Part shown: piece after piece, positions 1 to 7,218 of the stretch
How positions within the stretch are numbered: the stretch's first letter is position 1
Layout: each line of letters starts with the position of its first letter
DNA from: Anaerolineae bacterium
Lineage (GTDB): Bacteria; Chloroflexota; Anaerolineae; Aggregatilineales; Phototrophicaceae
Reading direction: 5' to 3'
Length of the DNA stretch: 24,184 bases
NCBI GenBank assembly: GCA_028284565.1
Contig: JANQRM010000185.1
Span: forward strand, 1 to 24,184
Translations under genes and position numbers: made by a program
Notes under the pieces: generated by a model
Told to the model about the DNA's origin: nothing
Database searches by the model: none
The model's input: only the letters and a program-made list of their open reading frames with translations

Positions 1-804
1 AATCGTCCCAACCCCCTGCGGAGTTTGAATCAACATGCCATCTTGTGGGGCTTCTTCACAGCCGACACTGCCAACCCCAGACGAGAAGGTAAAGGCTTGC
101 ATCGGAGCGTATCCACCATCACTATCTGCTTCCTCGCTGACTTCAACTACATCGAGTTCTGTCACCTCACCCTCCACAGCAATCAGGGGAACATACAACC
201 AACCGGTTCCGGCTTCATCAGATAATTGCACATGCACCCAATCCCCCGCTTCGTTCCGTCCATCAGCGACTACAACATCCCCTGCTGATAAACTTCCCAA
301 GATAGCAAAGGTTGTTCCGGGACCGCCTCGCAAATTCATCGCCCCACTTACCATCACATCCAACATCAGGGGTTGGCTAGTACCTTCATTATTGATTTCG
401 ACATCCCCAAACAGCAACAAAGTCACATTTTGCCCCGGCAAGGTATCAGGTAGATTCGCCTGCACTGAGAGGACAGCGACTCCCCATTCATTGGGTGTGA
501 TCAGTGGACTAAGTTGCAAGGATTGAATAGCCACCACATCCACAATATCTCCACCTTCATTAAATGTAGTACCTGATGAATCCACTTGTGGGAGGAGTTC
601 AATTTGAGCATTGCCATAACAGGCTTGGTTGCGTCCGACTTCTGCACAATTCGCCCCTGTCGATTCCAGTGCCTGTTGGACAAGCAAGGGACAGCTATTG
701 TCCTGTGCGTCAAGGCGAAAGAAGGTTGCCATTGGCATAATGAATAACAGGCTTGTCCATATCATCGCAATACGTTGCTTAGCTTGATTCTGGAACATCA
801 ACAT
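1..804 (-). CDS. Exported SH3-domain protein, C-terminus cut by window edge
   Basis: The minus-strand frame stays open from an ATG at 804 to base 1, giving 268 residues and no stop, so the 3' part lies outside the window. The N-terminus (basic stretch, then IAMIWTSLLFIMPMATFF) looks like a signal peptide or anchor. Residues about 30-70 hold three cysteines (SCPLL, ANCAEV, QACYGN). Around residues 160-210 there is a bacterial SH3-like segment with the landmarks MNLRGGPGTTFAILGSLSAG and GDWVHVQL..GTGWLYVPLI. The visible end (GCEEAPQDGMLIQTPQGVGTI) resembles the entry into a FecR-like domain, which is a guess. AGG lies a few bases before the ATG, and a second in-frame ATG is at 798. The role is probably extracytoplasmic and structural or binding. 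No catalytic motif was seen. Confidence 0.8.
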   Translation of the reverse strand, partial: MLMFQNQAKQRIAMIWTSLLFIMPMATFFRLDAQDNSCPLLVQQALESTGANCAEVGRNQACYGNAQIELLPQVDSSGTTFNEGGDIVDVVAIQSLQLSPLITPNEWGVAVLSVQANLPDTLPGQNVTLLLFGDVEINNEGTSQPLMLDVMVSGAMNLRGGPGTTFAILGSLSAGDVVVADGRNEAGDWVHVQLSDEAGTGWLYVPLIAVEGEVTELDVVEVSEEADSDGGYAPMQAFTFSSGVGSVGCEEAPQDGMLIQTPQGVGTI

Positions 805-888
805 TCTACCTTTTCATCAAACTGTTCGTTACAATCTTAAAGCGTTTTCTCTATTTTAATCCACTATCCATTCAATTTGGCAATTCAC

Positions 889-2199
889 ATGGCACAAGCA
901 ACTTCTATGACACCTCAAACCTCAGACATCATTATCATCGGTGGGGGCTTGGCAGGCACAGCCACATTATGGGCAATTCACCGAGCCGAACCCAACTTAA
1001 ACATCGTCCTCATTGAGCAAAACGAACATCTCGGTGGAGGGAGTTCGGTTGCCTCACTGGAGTGTTTTCGCTCTTGCTGGGCAACCCCTTGTATCGCCCA
1101 ACAAATGCAACGGAGCATTGAGGTCTTTTTGAACGCCGATGAATTTCTTGGCGACGACAGTGGACAAGCCCTCGGTGTAAGGCAACACGGCTACCTCTTT
1201 TGTGGATTCACCCCCCAACAAGCGGAGACTCAGCGAGAGGAAGTGCAACATCTGCATCGTATGGGGATGACGCATGTTGAATACCTTGATACAGATGAGT
1301 TGCATCATCGCTTCTCATGGTTAGAGACGACTGTCATCGGCGCAAAATACGACTCTGTGGCAGGTTCCATTGACTCCAACGCACTTGTCCAAGCCTATAC
1401 ACGCAGTGCTAAATCAGCCCAGATTGTGTTTGGTGCAAAGGAGACGCAACTGCTGGTTGAATCTGGCAAAGTTGTCGGCGTCCAAACCAGCAAAGGTACG
1501 GTTCATGCGCCCCGTGTTGTGATTGCTAATGGTGCTGGCGCGTATCAACTGGGACAGACAGCTGGACTGGAGTTGCCTGTGATTGTTCGTCCGCGTCAGA
1601 GCTTCACGACTCCATGGCGACACGAGACCATCCCTGAACATGCACCCATGATGATTAGCGCACCGCCCTTCCCCCATCTCCGTCCAGAAGCGCAAAGTGG
1701 TGCAATCTTTGGCTGGGAATATGAGTGGCACAACAAAGCTGTCGATACGCCACAAGATACCGTCTTCCATGATGCCTTGCGTGTCCCTGTGTATCCGACT
1801 TCACGCCTCAAAGACCCCCGCTTTCCATCCATGACGCTGATGCTACTGGGCAAGCAGTTTGGACATGGAGAGGATGAGGGCTTCAATGACACACGTTATC
1901 TACGTGGGATACAACACAACATCGGGTACTATGTTTATCGGGATGAGACGGTTGCCTATCACACCTTGCCCGATGGCACACAGCAACCTTATGTCAGTGA
2001 ACGCGCCATCATTGATTTGCATCCTGATGTCGAGGGTTTGTTCCTCTCCCTTGCCCATAGCGGACATGGCATCATGACTTCTCCGGCGGCGGGTGAAATC
2101 GTCGCCAGCAAGGTACTCGAACAGCCTTTGGAACATCCTTTGTATGAAGATTTCGGCATGGATGTCCCGTGGGTCGAGCATGATATGAATGCGCTCTAA
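889..2199 (+). CDS. FAD-dependent oxidoreductase (DAO family)
   Basis: A protein of 436 aa that begins with a Rossmann FAD-binding motif (IIIIGGGLAGTATLW, residues about 14-28), followed by an acidic residue ending the second strand (IVLIEQ). This is the classic dinucleotide fold of the D-amino-acid oxidase / sarcosine oxidase / glycine oxidase family (DAO). The end has the family's second FAD contact (GLFLSLAHSGHGIMTSPAAG). These flavoenzymes oxidise amine carbons of amino acids or N-methyl compounds. The substrate cannot be read from the sequence. I chose the ATG at 889; an in-frame TTG lies at 877 and another ATG at 907, and none has a good Shine-Dalgarno sequence. It is divergent from the SH3 gene, and its stop overlaps a hydrolase remnant on the other strand by a few bases. 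Family confidence is high and substrate confidence low. Confidence 0.85.
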   Translation: MAQATSMTPQTSDIIIIGGGLAGTATLWAIHRAEPNLNIVLIEQNEHLGGGSSVASLECFRSCWATPCIAQQMQRSIEVFLNADEFLGDDSGQALGVRQHGYLFCGFTPQQAETQREEVQHLHRMGMTHVEYLDTDELHHRFSWLETTVIGAKYDSVAGSIDSNALVQAYTRSAKSAQIVFGAKETQLLVESGKVVGVQTSKGTVHAPRVVIANGAGAYQLGQTAGLELPVIVRPRQSFTTPWRHETIPEHAPMMISAPPFPHLRPEAQSGAIFGWEYEWHNKAVDTPQDTVFHDALRVPVYPTSRLKDPRFPSMTLMLLGKQFGHGEDEGFNDTRYLRGIQHNIGYYVYRDETVAYHTLPDGTQQPYVSERAIIDLHPDVEGLFLSLAHSGHGIMTSPAAGEIVASKVLEQPLEHPLYEDFGMDVPWVEHDMNAL

Positions 2200-2354
2200 T
2201 TCCCTAGCATCTTCTTCTGCTCCCAATAGCGGTCAGATGCGGTGATACCATGAATGAAGATGATGGGGACGCTTTCAATTTGTGGATTGTATCCCAGCGC
2301 GAAAATGCGATGCTCAGTAGTCTCAAAGATTTTTTCAGTAGATGACAGAATCAA
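2196..2354 (-). pseudogene. Alpha/beta-hydrolase remnant, N-terminal part only
   Basis: Reading the minus strand from a TTG at 2354 gives 52 residues before a TAG at 2196. They include RIFALGYNPQIESVPIIFIH followed by GITASDRYWEQ, which is the first core strand and the HG oxyanion turn of alpha/beta-hydrolases (usual form VVFIHGx...W). Hydrolases of this fold need about 250 residues with a nucleophile-elbow Ser, an acid and a His, and all of these are absent. An AAGG lies about 11 bases before the TTG and a TATAAT-like hexamer at 2390-2395, so the 5' end may be native. The remnant ends within the last four bases of the FAD gene on the other strand, so the rest was probably lost by deletion. 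Expression as a small protein is possible but unsupported. Confidence 0.6.
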
Positions 2355-2436
2355 AGAGTATTACCTTCGCTTGACACAATTTGCGATTGATTATAACGAA
2401 CCTGTATTGAGATCGAGTGAGTGTATTGATTTAAGA

Positions 2437-2991
2437 TTACATTTCGTCCAAGATACGATAACTTAAACCAAGTACTACCTTTTCCAAGTCCGATTTAAAG
2501 ACATTACGATAGGCATAGACAGGGACATCCTCAGAAATACTCATCCCTTGCCGAAGTTGTGGCACATCAACGTCTTTGATGTGATGATCATGTACCAGAA
2601 TAACATAGGGGATAGACGCATAATTACTAAACTGTTGAATCATCTGGGTCGCTTCTGCCCAAGATGATGTGTCATTCGCCACAACAAAGATATACCCCTT
2701 TGCACCTTCAGCCTGTATTTCATAGGTTTCTTCATAGGGGTTGGTATCATTTCCCCTTATTGGAAGTTGTGCAAGAAAACACTGGATATGGAGTTGTTCA
2801 TCTACTGCAACCAGCGCATGAGTCCACCACCGATTTAATGCCCCTTCAAAGAAGTTTTTCATTTGATCGCGTTTATGGGGTGCACGACCGCGCTTCTTTG
2901 GTAAGCAAATATAGTATTCATTCAAATCCCCGATAAAGCGGGATTCGTTGCGCCCTACGAAGTCGATAATGATAAAATTCAATGTCTGCAT
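2437..2991 (-). CDS. Ras/MglA-like pseudo-GTPase
   Basis: A protein of 184 aa. The second half (GYIFVVANDTSSWAEATQMI, then SIPYVILVHDHH.., VPVYAYRNVFKSDLEKVVLG) follows the later strands of the small bacterial Ras-like/MglA-type GTPases. In those proteins this part reads like VDSTRPESFEEA...IPYVVAANKxD...L. The N-terminus has the right strand-loop-helix rhythm (LNFIIIDFVGRNESRFIGDL), but the P-loop GxxxxGK[ST] is replaced by DFVGRNES (residues 10-17). The NKxD guanine motif is replaced by HDHHIKD (134-140). It is therefore unlikely to bind GTP in the usual way. The ATG at 2991 lies two bases after the dus stop, with AGGTAA as ribosome site inside the dus stop region, so translation is probably coupled. 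The family call is by eye; an unrelated alpha/beta protein cannot be excluded. Confidence 0.55.
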   Translation of the reverse strand: MQTLNFIIIDFVGRNESRFIGDLNEYYICLPKKRGRAPHKRDQMKNFFEGALNRWWTHALVAVDEQLHIQCFLAQLPIRGNDTNPYEETYEIQAEGAKGYIFVVANDTSSWAEATQMIQQFSNYASIPYVILVHDHHIKDVDVPQLRQGMSISEDVPVYAYRNVFKSDLEKVVLGLSYRILDEM

Positions 2992-2993
2992 GT

Positions 2994-4007
2994 TTACCTA
3001 TCTATCAAGGGTTCGAGGATAGCTTCAACATCTTGTAGTGTTTCGACACGGACGAGGCTGTTGCGTATCTCGACGGAGCCTTCTTTATCTAGCTTGTATT
3101 TGGAGAGCTGTCCGCGCATTTCGAGGACGGCTTGCTTCTCATGGAGGACTGTGGATTCCATCGTGAGTTGGGCATGTCGCCACGCGAGGCGCGCCCGTTC
3201 TGTATGTGAGGGATTTGGGAGTATCTCACCTGTTCTCAGATAGGTTTCGATGTGATGGAATATCCACGGCTGACCAAGTGCCGCCCGACCAATCATCACG
3301 CCATCGCACCCTGTCGTTTCCAACATGCGTTTGGCATCTTCACCCGTGTGAACATCCCCATTGCCAATGACTACCAGCTTATCGACCGCTTGCTTAACAT
3401 CGCGGATAACATCCCAATCCGCCTCTCCAGCATGACCTTGCTGGGCAAAGCGTGCATGAACCGCGACGGCTTGGACACCCACCTGTTCCGCCGCTTGTGC
3501 GAAGGGAATGGCTGTAACCACCCCATCTTCAAAGCCACTGCGGACTTTTACTGTCACGGGAACATCGACTGCATTGACGACAGTTTCCACAACTCGGGTT
3601 GCGGTATTAATATCCCGTAGTAATCCGACACCCCCTCCCTTCTTGGCGATTTTGGGAACCCAACAGCCCATGTTGATGTCCACGATGTCTGCGCCTTCTT
3701 CAACAATGAGTTGTGCCGCCTCTGCCATCACTTGTGGGTCGTTGCCGAAGAGTTGAACCGCAACCGGATGCTCACTTTTACGCCAGTTGAAATAGCGTAC
3801 CGATTGCTTGCAAGAGCCTTTGTGTTGAAGCGCGTTGGAGCTGATGAGTTCGGTACAGACCAAGCCACAACCCCCTTGCTCCCGGCAGAGGGCGCGCAAG
3901 GCATAATTGGTGTGTCCTGCCATCGGAGCCAGCATCAAGGGTGTGTCAATATGGATGTCGCCAATAGTGATGGGATTAAGGAGGGTCGTTGGGGAGGTGT
4001 TGAACAT
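2994..4007 (-). CDS. dus: tRNA-dihydrouridine synthase (Dus family)
   Basis: A flavoenzyme of 337 aa that reduces specific uridines in tRNA to dihydrouridine, with FMN and NADPH, in the cytosol. Visible family motifs are APMAGHTNYALR (residues 27-38), DINMGC (110-115, with the catalytic Cys115), KVRSGFED (154-161), VHARFAQQGHAGEADW (183-198, the FMN/tRNA contact His-Ala-Arg) and GVMIGRAALGQPWIF. Length matches DusB-type enzymes. The residue after the catalytic Cys is Trp (GCWVPK) where most Dus proteins have Pro. The gene is first in a likely two-gene unit with the pseudo-GTPase. No clear terminator or promoter was recognised. DusB is the best subgroup guess. Confidence 0.92.
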   Translation of the reverse strand: MFNTSPTTLLNPITIGDIHIDTPLMLAPMAGHTNYALRALCREQGGCGLVCTELISSNALQHKGSCKQSVRYFNWRKSEHPVAVQLFGNDPQVMAEAAQLIVEEGADIVDINMGCWVPKIAKKGGGVGLLRDINTATRVVETVVNAVDVPVTVKVRSGFEDGVVTAIPFAQAAEQVGVQAVAVHARFAQQGHAGEADWDVIRDVKQAVDKLVVIGNGDVHTGEDAKRMLETTGCDGVMIGRAALGQPWIFHHIETYLRTGEILPNPSHTERARLAWRHAQLTMESTVLHEKQAVLEMRGQLSKYKLDKEGSVEIRNSLVRVETLQDVEAILEPLIDR

Positions 4008-4246
4008 AGTTGGATTGAGTTTTTGGTGATTGGTTGTCAGTTCTTAGTTTTGTTTAATTTTGGTTGTAAGTTATTTGTCGTCATCTTTCCCGTCGCGCGG
4101 ATACTATATATTTTCGACGGTTAGCAGGCACGTTCCCGTCGTGACAACGGATAAAGTTATATTTGGGTTTGATTTAAGTTTAGAATATCTGCTTTCAGGA
4201 TTTTGATTGGCATGATGTTGCTTTACAGATTCGTCATTTATTCACG

Positions 4247-4408
4247 ATGACACAGCAAATTCCAACAGAAGCATATCACAAAATGAGGTCAAAGTGGGAT
4301 GCAAATGGCTATGCATCTAGTGCGCGTAGACACTGCACATCGCTATGCATTTGCATCGGTCTGATAGTGGAATATATGCTTATCATCTGTTTTTTGAGTG
4401 TGGAATAG
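4247..4408 (+). CDS. Doubtful small ORF, 53 aa
   Basis: An ATG at 4247 opens a 53-residue frame (MTQQIPTEAYHKMRSKWDAN, then a Cys-rich and hydrophobic end CTSLCICIGLIVEYMLIICF). The frame is open for about 17 further codons upstream. There is no good ribosome site, and the inverted repeat at 4298-4357 lies inside it. It could be a decayed gene, a small membrane peptide or chance. No family was recognised. Confidence 0.15.
   Translation: MTQQIPTEAYHKMRSKWDANGYASSARRHCTSLCICIGLIVEYMLIICFLSVE
4298..4357. repeat. Inverted repeat, 10-bp arms
   Basis: GATGCAAATG (4298-4307) is the exact reverse complement of CATTTGCATC (4348-4357). Inside lie two copies of ATGCAT (4311-4316 and 4345-4350) and a GTGC/GCAC pair, so a bulged hairpin or a two-site operator is possible. 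It sits upstream of the STAS-like gene. Confidence 0.5.
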
Positions 4409-4466
4409 TGAAGACAAGAATCAAATTGCAGTTTAATCTTAATTCTAAAAACTGTTTTCTTTCTAT

Positions 4467-4472
4467 TATAAT
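4467..4472 (+). promoter_or_regulatory. Possible -10 element of the STAS-like gene
   Basis: A consensus TATAAT lies 57 bases upstream of the chosen ATG, in AT-rich sequence. No matching -35 hexamer is present at 16-18 bases, so this is only a candidate. Confidence 0.3.
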
Positions 4473-4529
4473 TACCGTGTGTCTGGAGAAATTTTATCGT
4501 TGTCGGGGTGTGTCAGGAGAAGCAACATC

Positions 4530-4934
4530 ATGTCATCAAGTGTCAGCTGGGGCAATACAGAAGAAACTATTTTAATCATGAAATTTGGGAAGCATTGGGA
4601 AGTCAATGACTTTCACTTGATGCGCCATGAACTGGATGCTTTGCAATCGCAAAAAAATCATCCAGTTGATGTGATTATTGATTTACAAGAGAGTGTGCTA
4701 TACCCCTTAAATTTGCTTCGCCTATCACGCGAGAATTTGAATCGAAAACATCCGAATACGCGCCATATCATCTTGGTGACGACCAGCACATTTTTGCATC
4801 AGTTGTATCAAACCGCGCGGACGGTGATTCCACAAATGCAAGCGGTCAAGCTATTCAACTCGATGGCGGAGGCGTATCGGATGCTGGACGCGGAGCCCAT
4901 CACTGTACCACACCAAGCCGCCACAAGCTATTAA
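4530..4934 (+). CDS. STAS/SpoIIAA-like small protein
   Basis: A protein of 134 aa without signal peptide or membrane helix. The order of elements is strand (TILIMKFGKHWEV, 13-25), helix, strand (PVDVIIDLQES, 45-55), helix, strand (TRHIILVTTS, 77-86), helix, and strand (MQAVKLFNS) followed by a last helix (MAEAYRMLD). This alternating pattern is that of STAS / SpoIIAA-like domains, which act as protein or ligand binding switches. No conserved phospho-Ser context was identified. The frame is open further upstream, but the ATG at 4530 has AGGAG nine to ten bases before it. A terminator follows at 4968. A protein of the same size and pattern lies on the other strand at 5899-6300. The function is unknown. 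Confidence 0.6.
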   Translation: MSSSVSWGNTEETILIMKFGKHWEVNDFHLMRHELDALQSQKNHPVDVIIDLQESVLYPLNLLRLSRENLNRKHPNTRHIILVTTSTFLHQLYQTARTVIPQMQAVKLFNSMAEAYRMLDAEPITVPHQAATSY

Positions 4935-4967
4935 ATCGGTGAAGACTGATGGAAAGTAATTATGAAA

Positions 4968-4996
4968 CGGTGAGCATGAGGCTGACCGCTTTTTTA
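4968..4996 (+). terminator. Rho-independent terminator after the STAS-like gene
   Basis: CGGTGAGC (4968-4975) pairs with GCTGACCG (4981-4988) with one mismatch around a five-base loop, followed by CTTTTTT. It lies 34 bases after the stop at 4934. Confidence 0.75.
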
Positions 4997-5073
4997 ATTC
5001 TTTAGACTTTGGAACTGAATCACGCTATCAATCGTCATATGACTAGAAGAGAGCTTGCTCAAGGAGGCAACTG

Positions 5074-5823
5074 ATGATGAAGACTTTACGGACGATTGGA
5101 ATTATCGGCGTTGTGTTGCTGATGCTATCGGTGACTCCCCTGCTGGCACAAGAGGCAGAGATTGGGATTGCCTATGGCGAGACGGTACATGGCGAAATTA
5201 CCAACCAGCAGTTTGATGTGGTGTATGTCTTTAACGGTGAAGCAGGTGATATTGTGATGATTAATCTCATCCGCGACGAGACTGCGAGCTTTGACCCCTA
5301 TCTTTATTTGACGACACCAGAGAATGATATTCTGGCACGGAATGATGACTTCTTTAGTTTGAATTCACGGATTATCGCGCAGTTGCCTAACGATGGCGAT
5401 TTTTGGATTGTAGCGACGCGCCTGAGTGAACGAAGTGGGTCGGGTGAAGGCGGTTATCAATTAAGTTTGGAACAAGGGCGTGTGGGCAATGTCGATAGTA
5501 CAATCGAAGGACAAGTCACACTGGATGATGTGCCACCAACACATATCTTCATCCCAGAGACGACAGGCGTGTATGCGATTGAATATAACCATGTTCGAGG
5601 AGCCTATTTCCCGAGCATGGTGGTGTCATTGATTTCACCGGATAACTATTATGAAGAAGACATTGCCCAAATATCAGGGCGGGGCTTGCAAGGCGGTACG
5701 GTTCGGGTGCAACTGGAAGCCAATTCCATCTATGTGCTGACTTTAGAGCAGAACCCCTATGATTATTCGGCGAGTAGTGGGGACTTTGCGCTGTATACGA
5801 TGCGTGTTACTTTACCAGAGTAA
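5074..5823 (+). CDS. Exported protein with PPC-like beta domains
   Basis: A protein of 249 aa with a clear signal peptide (MKTLRT basic start, IIGVVLLMLSVTPLLA core, probable cleavage before QEAE). Residues about 30-130 resemble the bacterial pre-peptidase C-terminal (PPC) beta-sandwich: GETVHGEITN...DVVYVFNGEAGD, then FDPYLYLTTPENDILARNDD and a closing GGYQLSL. This is known in secreted proteins as a small binding or chaperone-like module. Residues about 140-245 (STIEGQVTL..PPTHIFIPETTGVY..) look like a second, more diverged copy. No protease domain is attached, so it is a stand-alone version. AAGGAGG at 5061-5067 is a perfect ribosome site six bases before the ATG at 5074. A terminator follows. 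The product is probably cell-surface or secreted, with ligand unknown. Confidence 0.7.
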   Translation: MMKTLRTIGIIGVVLLMLSVTPLLAQEAEIGIAYGETVHGEITNQQFDVVYVFNGEAGDIVMINLIRDETASFDPYLYLTTPENDILARNDDFFSLNSRIIAQLPNDGDFWIVATRLSERSGSGEGGYQLSLEQGRVGNVDSTIEGQVTLDDVPPTHIFIPETTGVYAIEYNHVRGAYFPSMVVSLISPDNYYEEDIAQISGRGLQGGTVRVQLEANSIYVLTLEQNPYDYSASSGDFALYTMRVTLPE

Positions 5824-5849
5824 AATATATTCAGTATCCTATGCGTCCA

Positions 5850-5876
5850 ACGGTGGGTGATAAGCCTGCCGTTTTT
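5850..5876 (+). terminator. Rho-independent terminator after the PPC-like gene
   Basis: ACGGTGGG (5850-5857) pairs with CCTGCCGT (5865-5872), with two G-U pairs and a seven-base loop, followed by TTTTT. It lies between convergent genes. Confidence 0.75.
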
Positions 5877-5898
5877 GATTTTGGCTTCAGGTCAGATA

Positions 5899-6300
5899 TT
5901 AGGCAACGAGCTTGGATATGAGAGAGGGTTTCATCACCCAATAGAGGGCTTTGTCACGCTGGCTGGGCTGGACCATCAGGCAAGCCACCTCTAAATCTCG
6001 GCGGTACATTTTCGCAATTTGGAGCGTCCTGCCCTTCCGTATTGTTATGGCGACTCGCAGGTTTGGATTCGAGCGATACTGTTTCAGCAGGGGAAGCAGG
6101 GATTTGATCATAAAGGCGAAGGATGGCAAACCAGTTTCGGGCGTTTCGATTAAGATGGAAAGCCCATTTTTCGCGTGGGTTAATAACAATTGCTTGAGTG
6201 TCTGAACCGACTCCGTAAAATCCTGTGGAGATGCCTCAGTCAACTGTAACAAGTAAGTTCGCTCAGTGATTTGTTTGATGTTGTGATTTGTGCGACTCAT
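5899..6300 (-). CDS. STAS-like small protein, second copy type
   Basis: A protein of 133 aa read from the ATG at 6300; the frame is open further to a GTG at 6390, but the added residues (MQQTLIVHHANCCYDKLQ..) look non-coding. Pattern: strand (TYLLQLTEA, 15-23), helix (FTESVQTLKQLLL), strand (LSILIETPE, 47-55), helix (FMIKSLLPLLKQY), strand (NLRVAITIRKG, 80-90), helix, and strand (EVACLMVQPS). This resembles the STAS-like protein at 4530-4934 in size and order, though identity is low by eye. No ligand or phosphorylation site was recognised. It faces the PPC-like gene across a terminator and is divergent from the hydrolase-like gene at 6493. Function is unknown. Confidence 0.55.
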   Translation of the reverse strand: MSRTNHNIKQITERTYLLQLTEASPQDFTESVQTLKQLLLTHAKNGLSILIETPETGLPSFAFMIKSLLPLLKQYRSNPNLRVAITIRKGRTLQIAKMYRRDLEVACLMVQPSQRDKALYWVMKPSLISKLVA

Positions 6301-6433
6301 AGCCCGATTCCCATGATGTATTTGCGACACTTCGTTCTGTAACTTATCGTAACAGCAATTAGCGTGATGAACAATTAAGGTTTGTTGCACAATATAAACA
6401 AATATTTATAATTTGTCTTCTTTCATCTCCTGC

Positions 6434-6462
6434 TTGACAAAGTATACAATTTAGATTAATCT
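6434..6462 (+). promoter_or_regulatory. Promoter of the ATC-hydrolase-like gene
   Basis: A perfect -35 TTGACA (6434-6439) stands 17 bases before TAATCT (6457-6462), which keeps the most conserved T, A and T of the -10 box. The -10 lies at the centre of the 28-bp palindrome at 6444-6471, so a bound repressor would block RNA polymerase. Confidence 0.5.
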
Positions 6463-6471
6463 AAATTGTAT
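6444..6471. promoter_or_regulatory. 28-bp perfect palindrome, probable operator
   Basis: ATACAATTTAGATT (6444-6457) is followed directly by its exact reverse complement AATCTAAATTGTAT (6458-6471). Its core TTAGATTAATCTAA is the kind of AT-rich dyad bound by MarR or TetR type dimers. It covers the spacer and -10 of the TTGACA promoter and ends 21 bases before the ATG at 6493. Confidence 0.7.
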
Positions 6472-6492
6472 TTTAGACACAAGAGTCATATC

Positions 6493-7143
6493 ATGAGTCA
6501 ACATTACTATCTCAATCGAAAGCATGCACTGTTGCGTCAGCATAAGCGAATGCTCAAGGTCGGTCGTCGGGTCATGATGAAGGTTTATCCCGTTGAGGAC
6601 GTGCCGATCATTATCCAAGAAGCGACTCAGGAGCTTGAGACATTAATTCCTGAAATTCCTTATATCGGCGGAAAAGATAATCCTCTGACCGATACCCTAG
6701 AGCAGATGACGACCCTACTTGCTTTGTATAAGGTGTTGAAGCGTCGTGGTAAAAGCATCGAAACGATTGGGGTGATCGTGCAGAAGATGGCACAACAATA
6801 TATTCAGCAATATCCTAAGTTCCTGCGACACTTAATCGGACGATACTATTTGTCCCGCTGGAATCGGCGACGAGTTGCAAAGAATGCTCAACGCTCTCAA
6901 TCAGGAGAGTACCCTGCTAACTTCGTGTACGAGGTGGTTTCAGTGGATGATGGCACATGGGGAGTGAACTATTTGGAATGTGGTGTGCAGAAGTTTTTCC
7001 ATGAGCAAGATGCCGATGAATTCACACCTTATATGTGTTTGGTCGATTTTCTGATTTTTCCGGCGATGGGCATCAATCTCCTGCGAGAAGGAACCCTTGC
7101 CAACGGCTGTACACATTGCGATTTTCGATTCAAGCAACACTAA
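6493..7143 (+). CDS. L-2-amino-thiazoline-4-carboxylate hydrolase-like protein
   Basis: A protein of 216 aa. The end (ANGCTHCDFRFKQH, with CDFRF at 209-213) together with a Cys-containing stretch (FVYEVVSVDDGTWGVNYLECGVQKFF...YMCLVDF) is the signature of the ATC-hydrolase family, named for opening the thiazoline ring of L-2-amino-thiazoline-4-carboxylate on the way to cysteine. Many family members have other, unknown substrates. The N-terminal part (YYLNRKHALLRQHKRMLKVG...) is basic and helical. I chose the ATG at 6493 over a TTG at 6466, because the TTG lies inside the palindromic operator. It is probably cytosolic. It precedes the marR/ABC exporter block and may be part of the same response, though those genes have their own promoters. 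Confidence 0.65.
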   Translation: MSQHYYLNRKHALLRQHKRMLKVGRRVMMKVYPVEDVPIIIQEATQELETLIPEIPYIGGKDNPLTDTLEQMTTLLALYKVLKRRGKSIETIGVIVQKMAQQYIQQYPKFLRHLIGRYYLSRWNRRRVAKNAQRSQSGEYPANFVYEVVSVDDGTWGVNYLECGVQKFFHEQDADEFTPYMCLVDFLIFPAMGINLLREGTLANGCTHCDFRFKQH

Positions 7144-7155
7144 GGTTAACATCAT

Positions 7156-7184
7156 TTGACACATGCGTTCTAGTCACGCATAAT
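7156..7184 (+). promoter_or_regulatory. Upstream promoter of marR
   Basis: TTGACA (7156-7161), a 17-base spacer and CATAAT (7179-7184) form a near-consensus sigma-70 promoter in the gap between the hydrolase-like gene and marR. Confidence 0.6.
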
Positions 7185-7218
7185 AGACTAGACATTTGTT
7201 CTGTCACTGAATCTCATC

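Larger units (their letters stand above)
4008..4529. other. Long intergenic region between dus and a STAS-like gene
   Basis: About 520 bases of AT-rich, mostly non-coding sequence between divergently transcribed genes. It should hold the promoters of both. What can be seen is an inverted repeat at 4298-4357, a doubtful 53-codon frame at 4247-4408 and a TATAAT at 4467-4472, 57 bases before the STAS-like start. Longer open frames running through here lack ribosome sites and recognisable protein features and are not called. Confidence 0.6.

Noticed and set aside
3711..4124. 137-codon open frame on the plus strand
   Set aside because: It runs antisense over the start of dus, has no ribosome site and its translation has no domain-like pattern.
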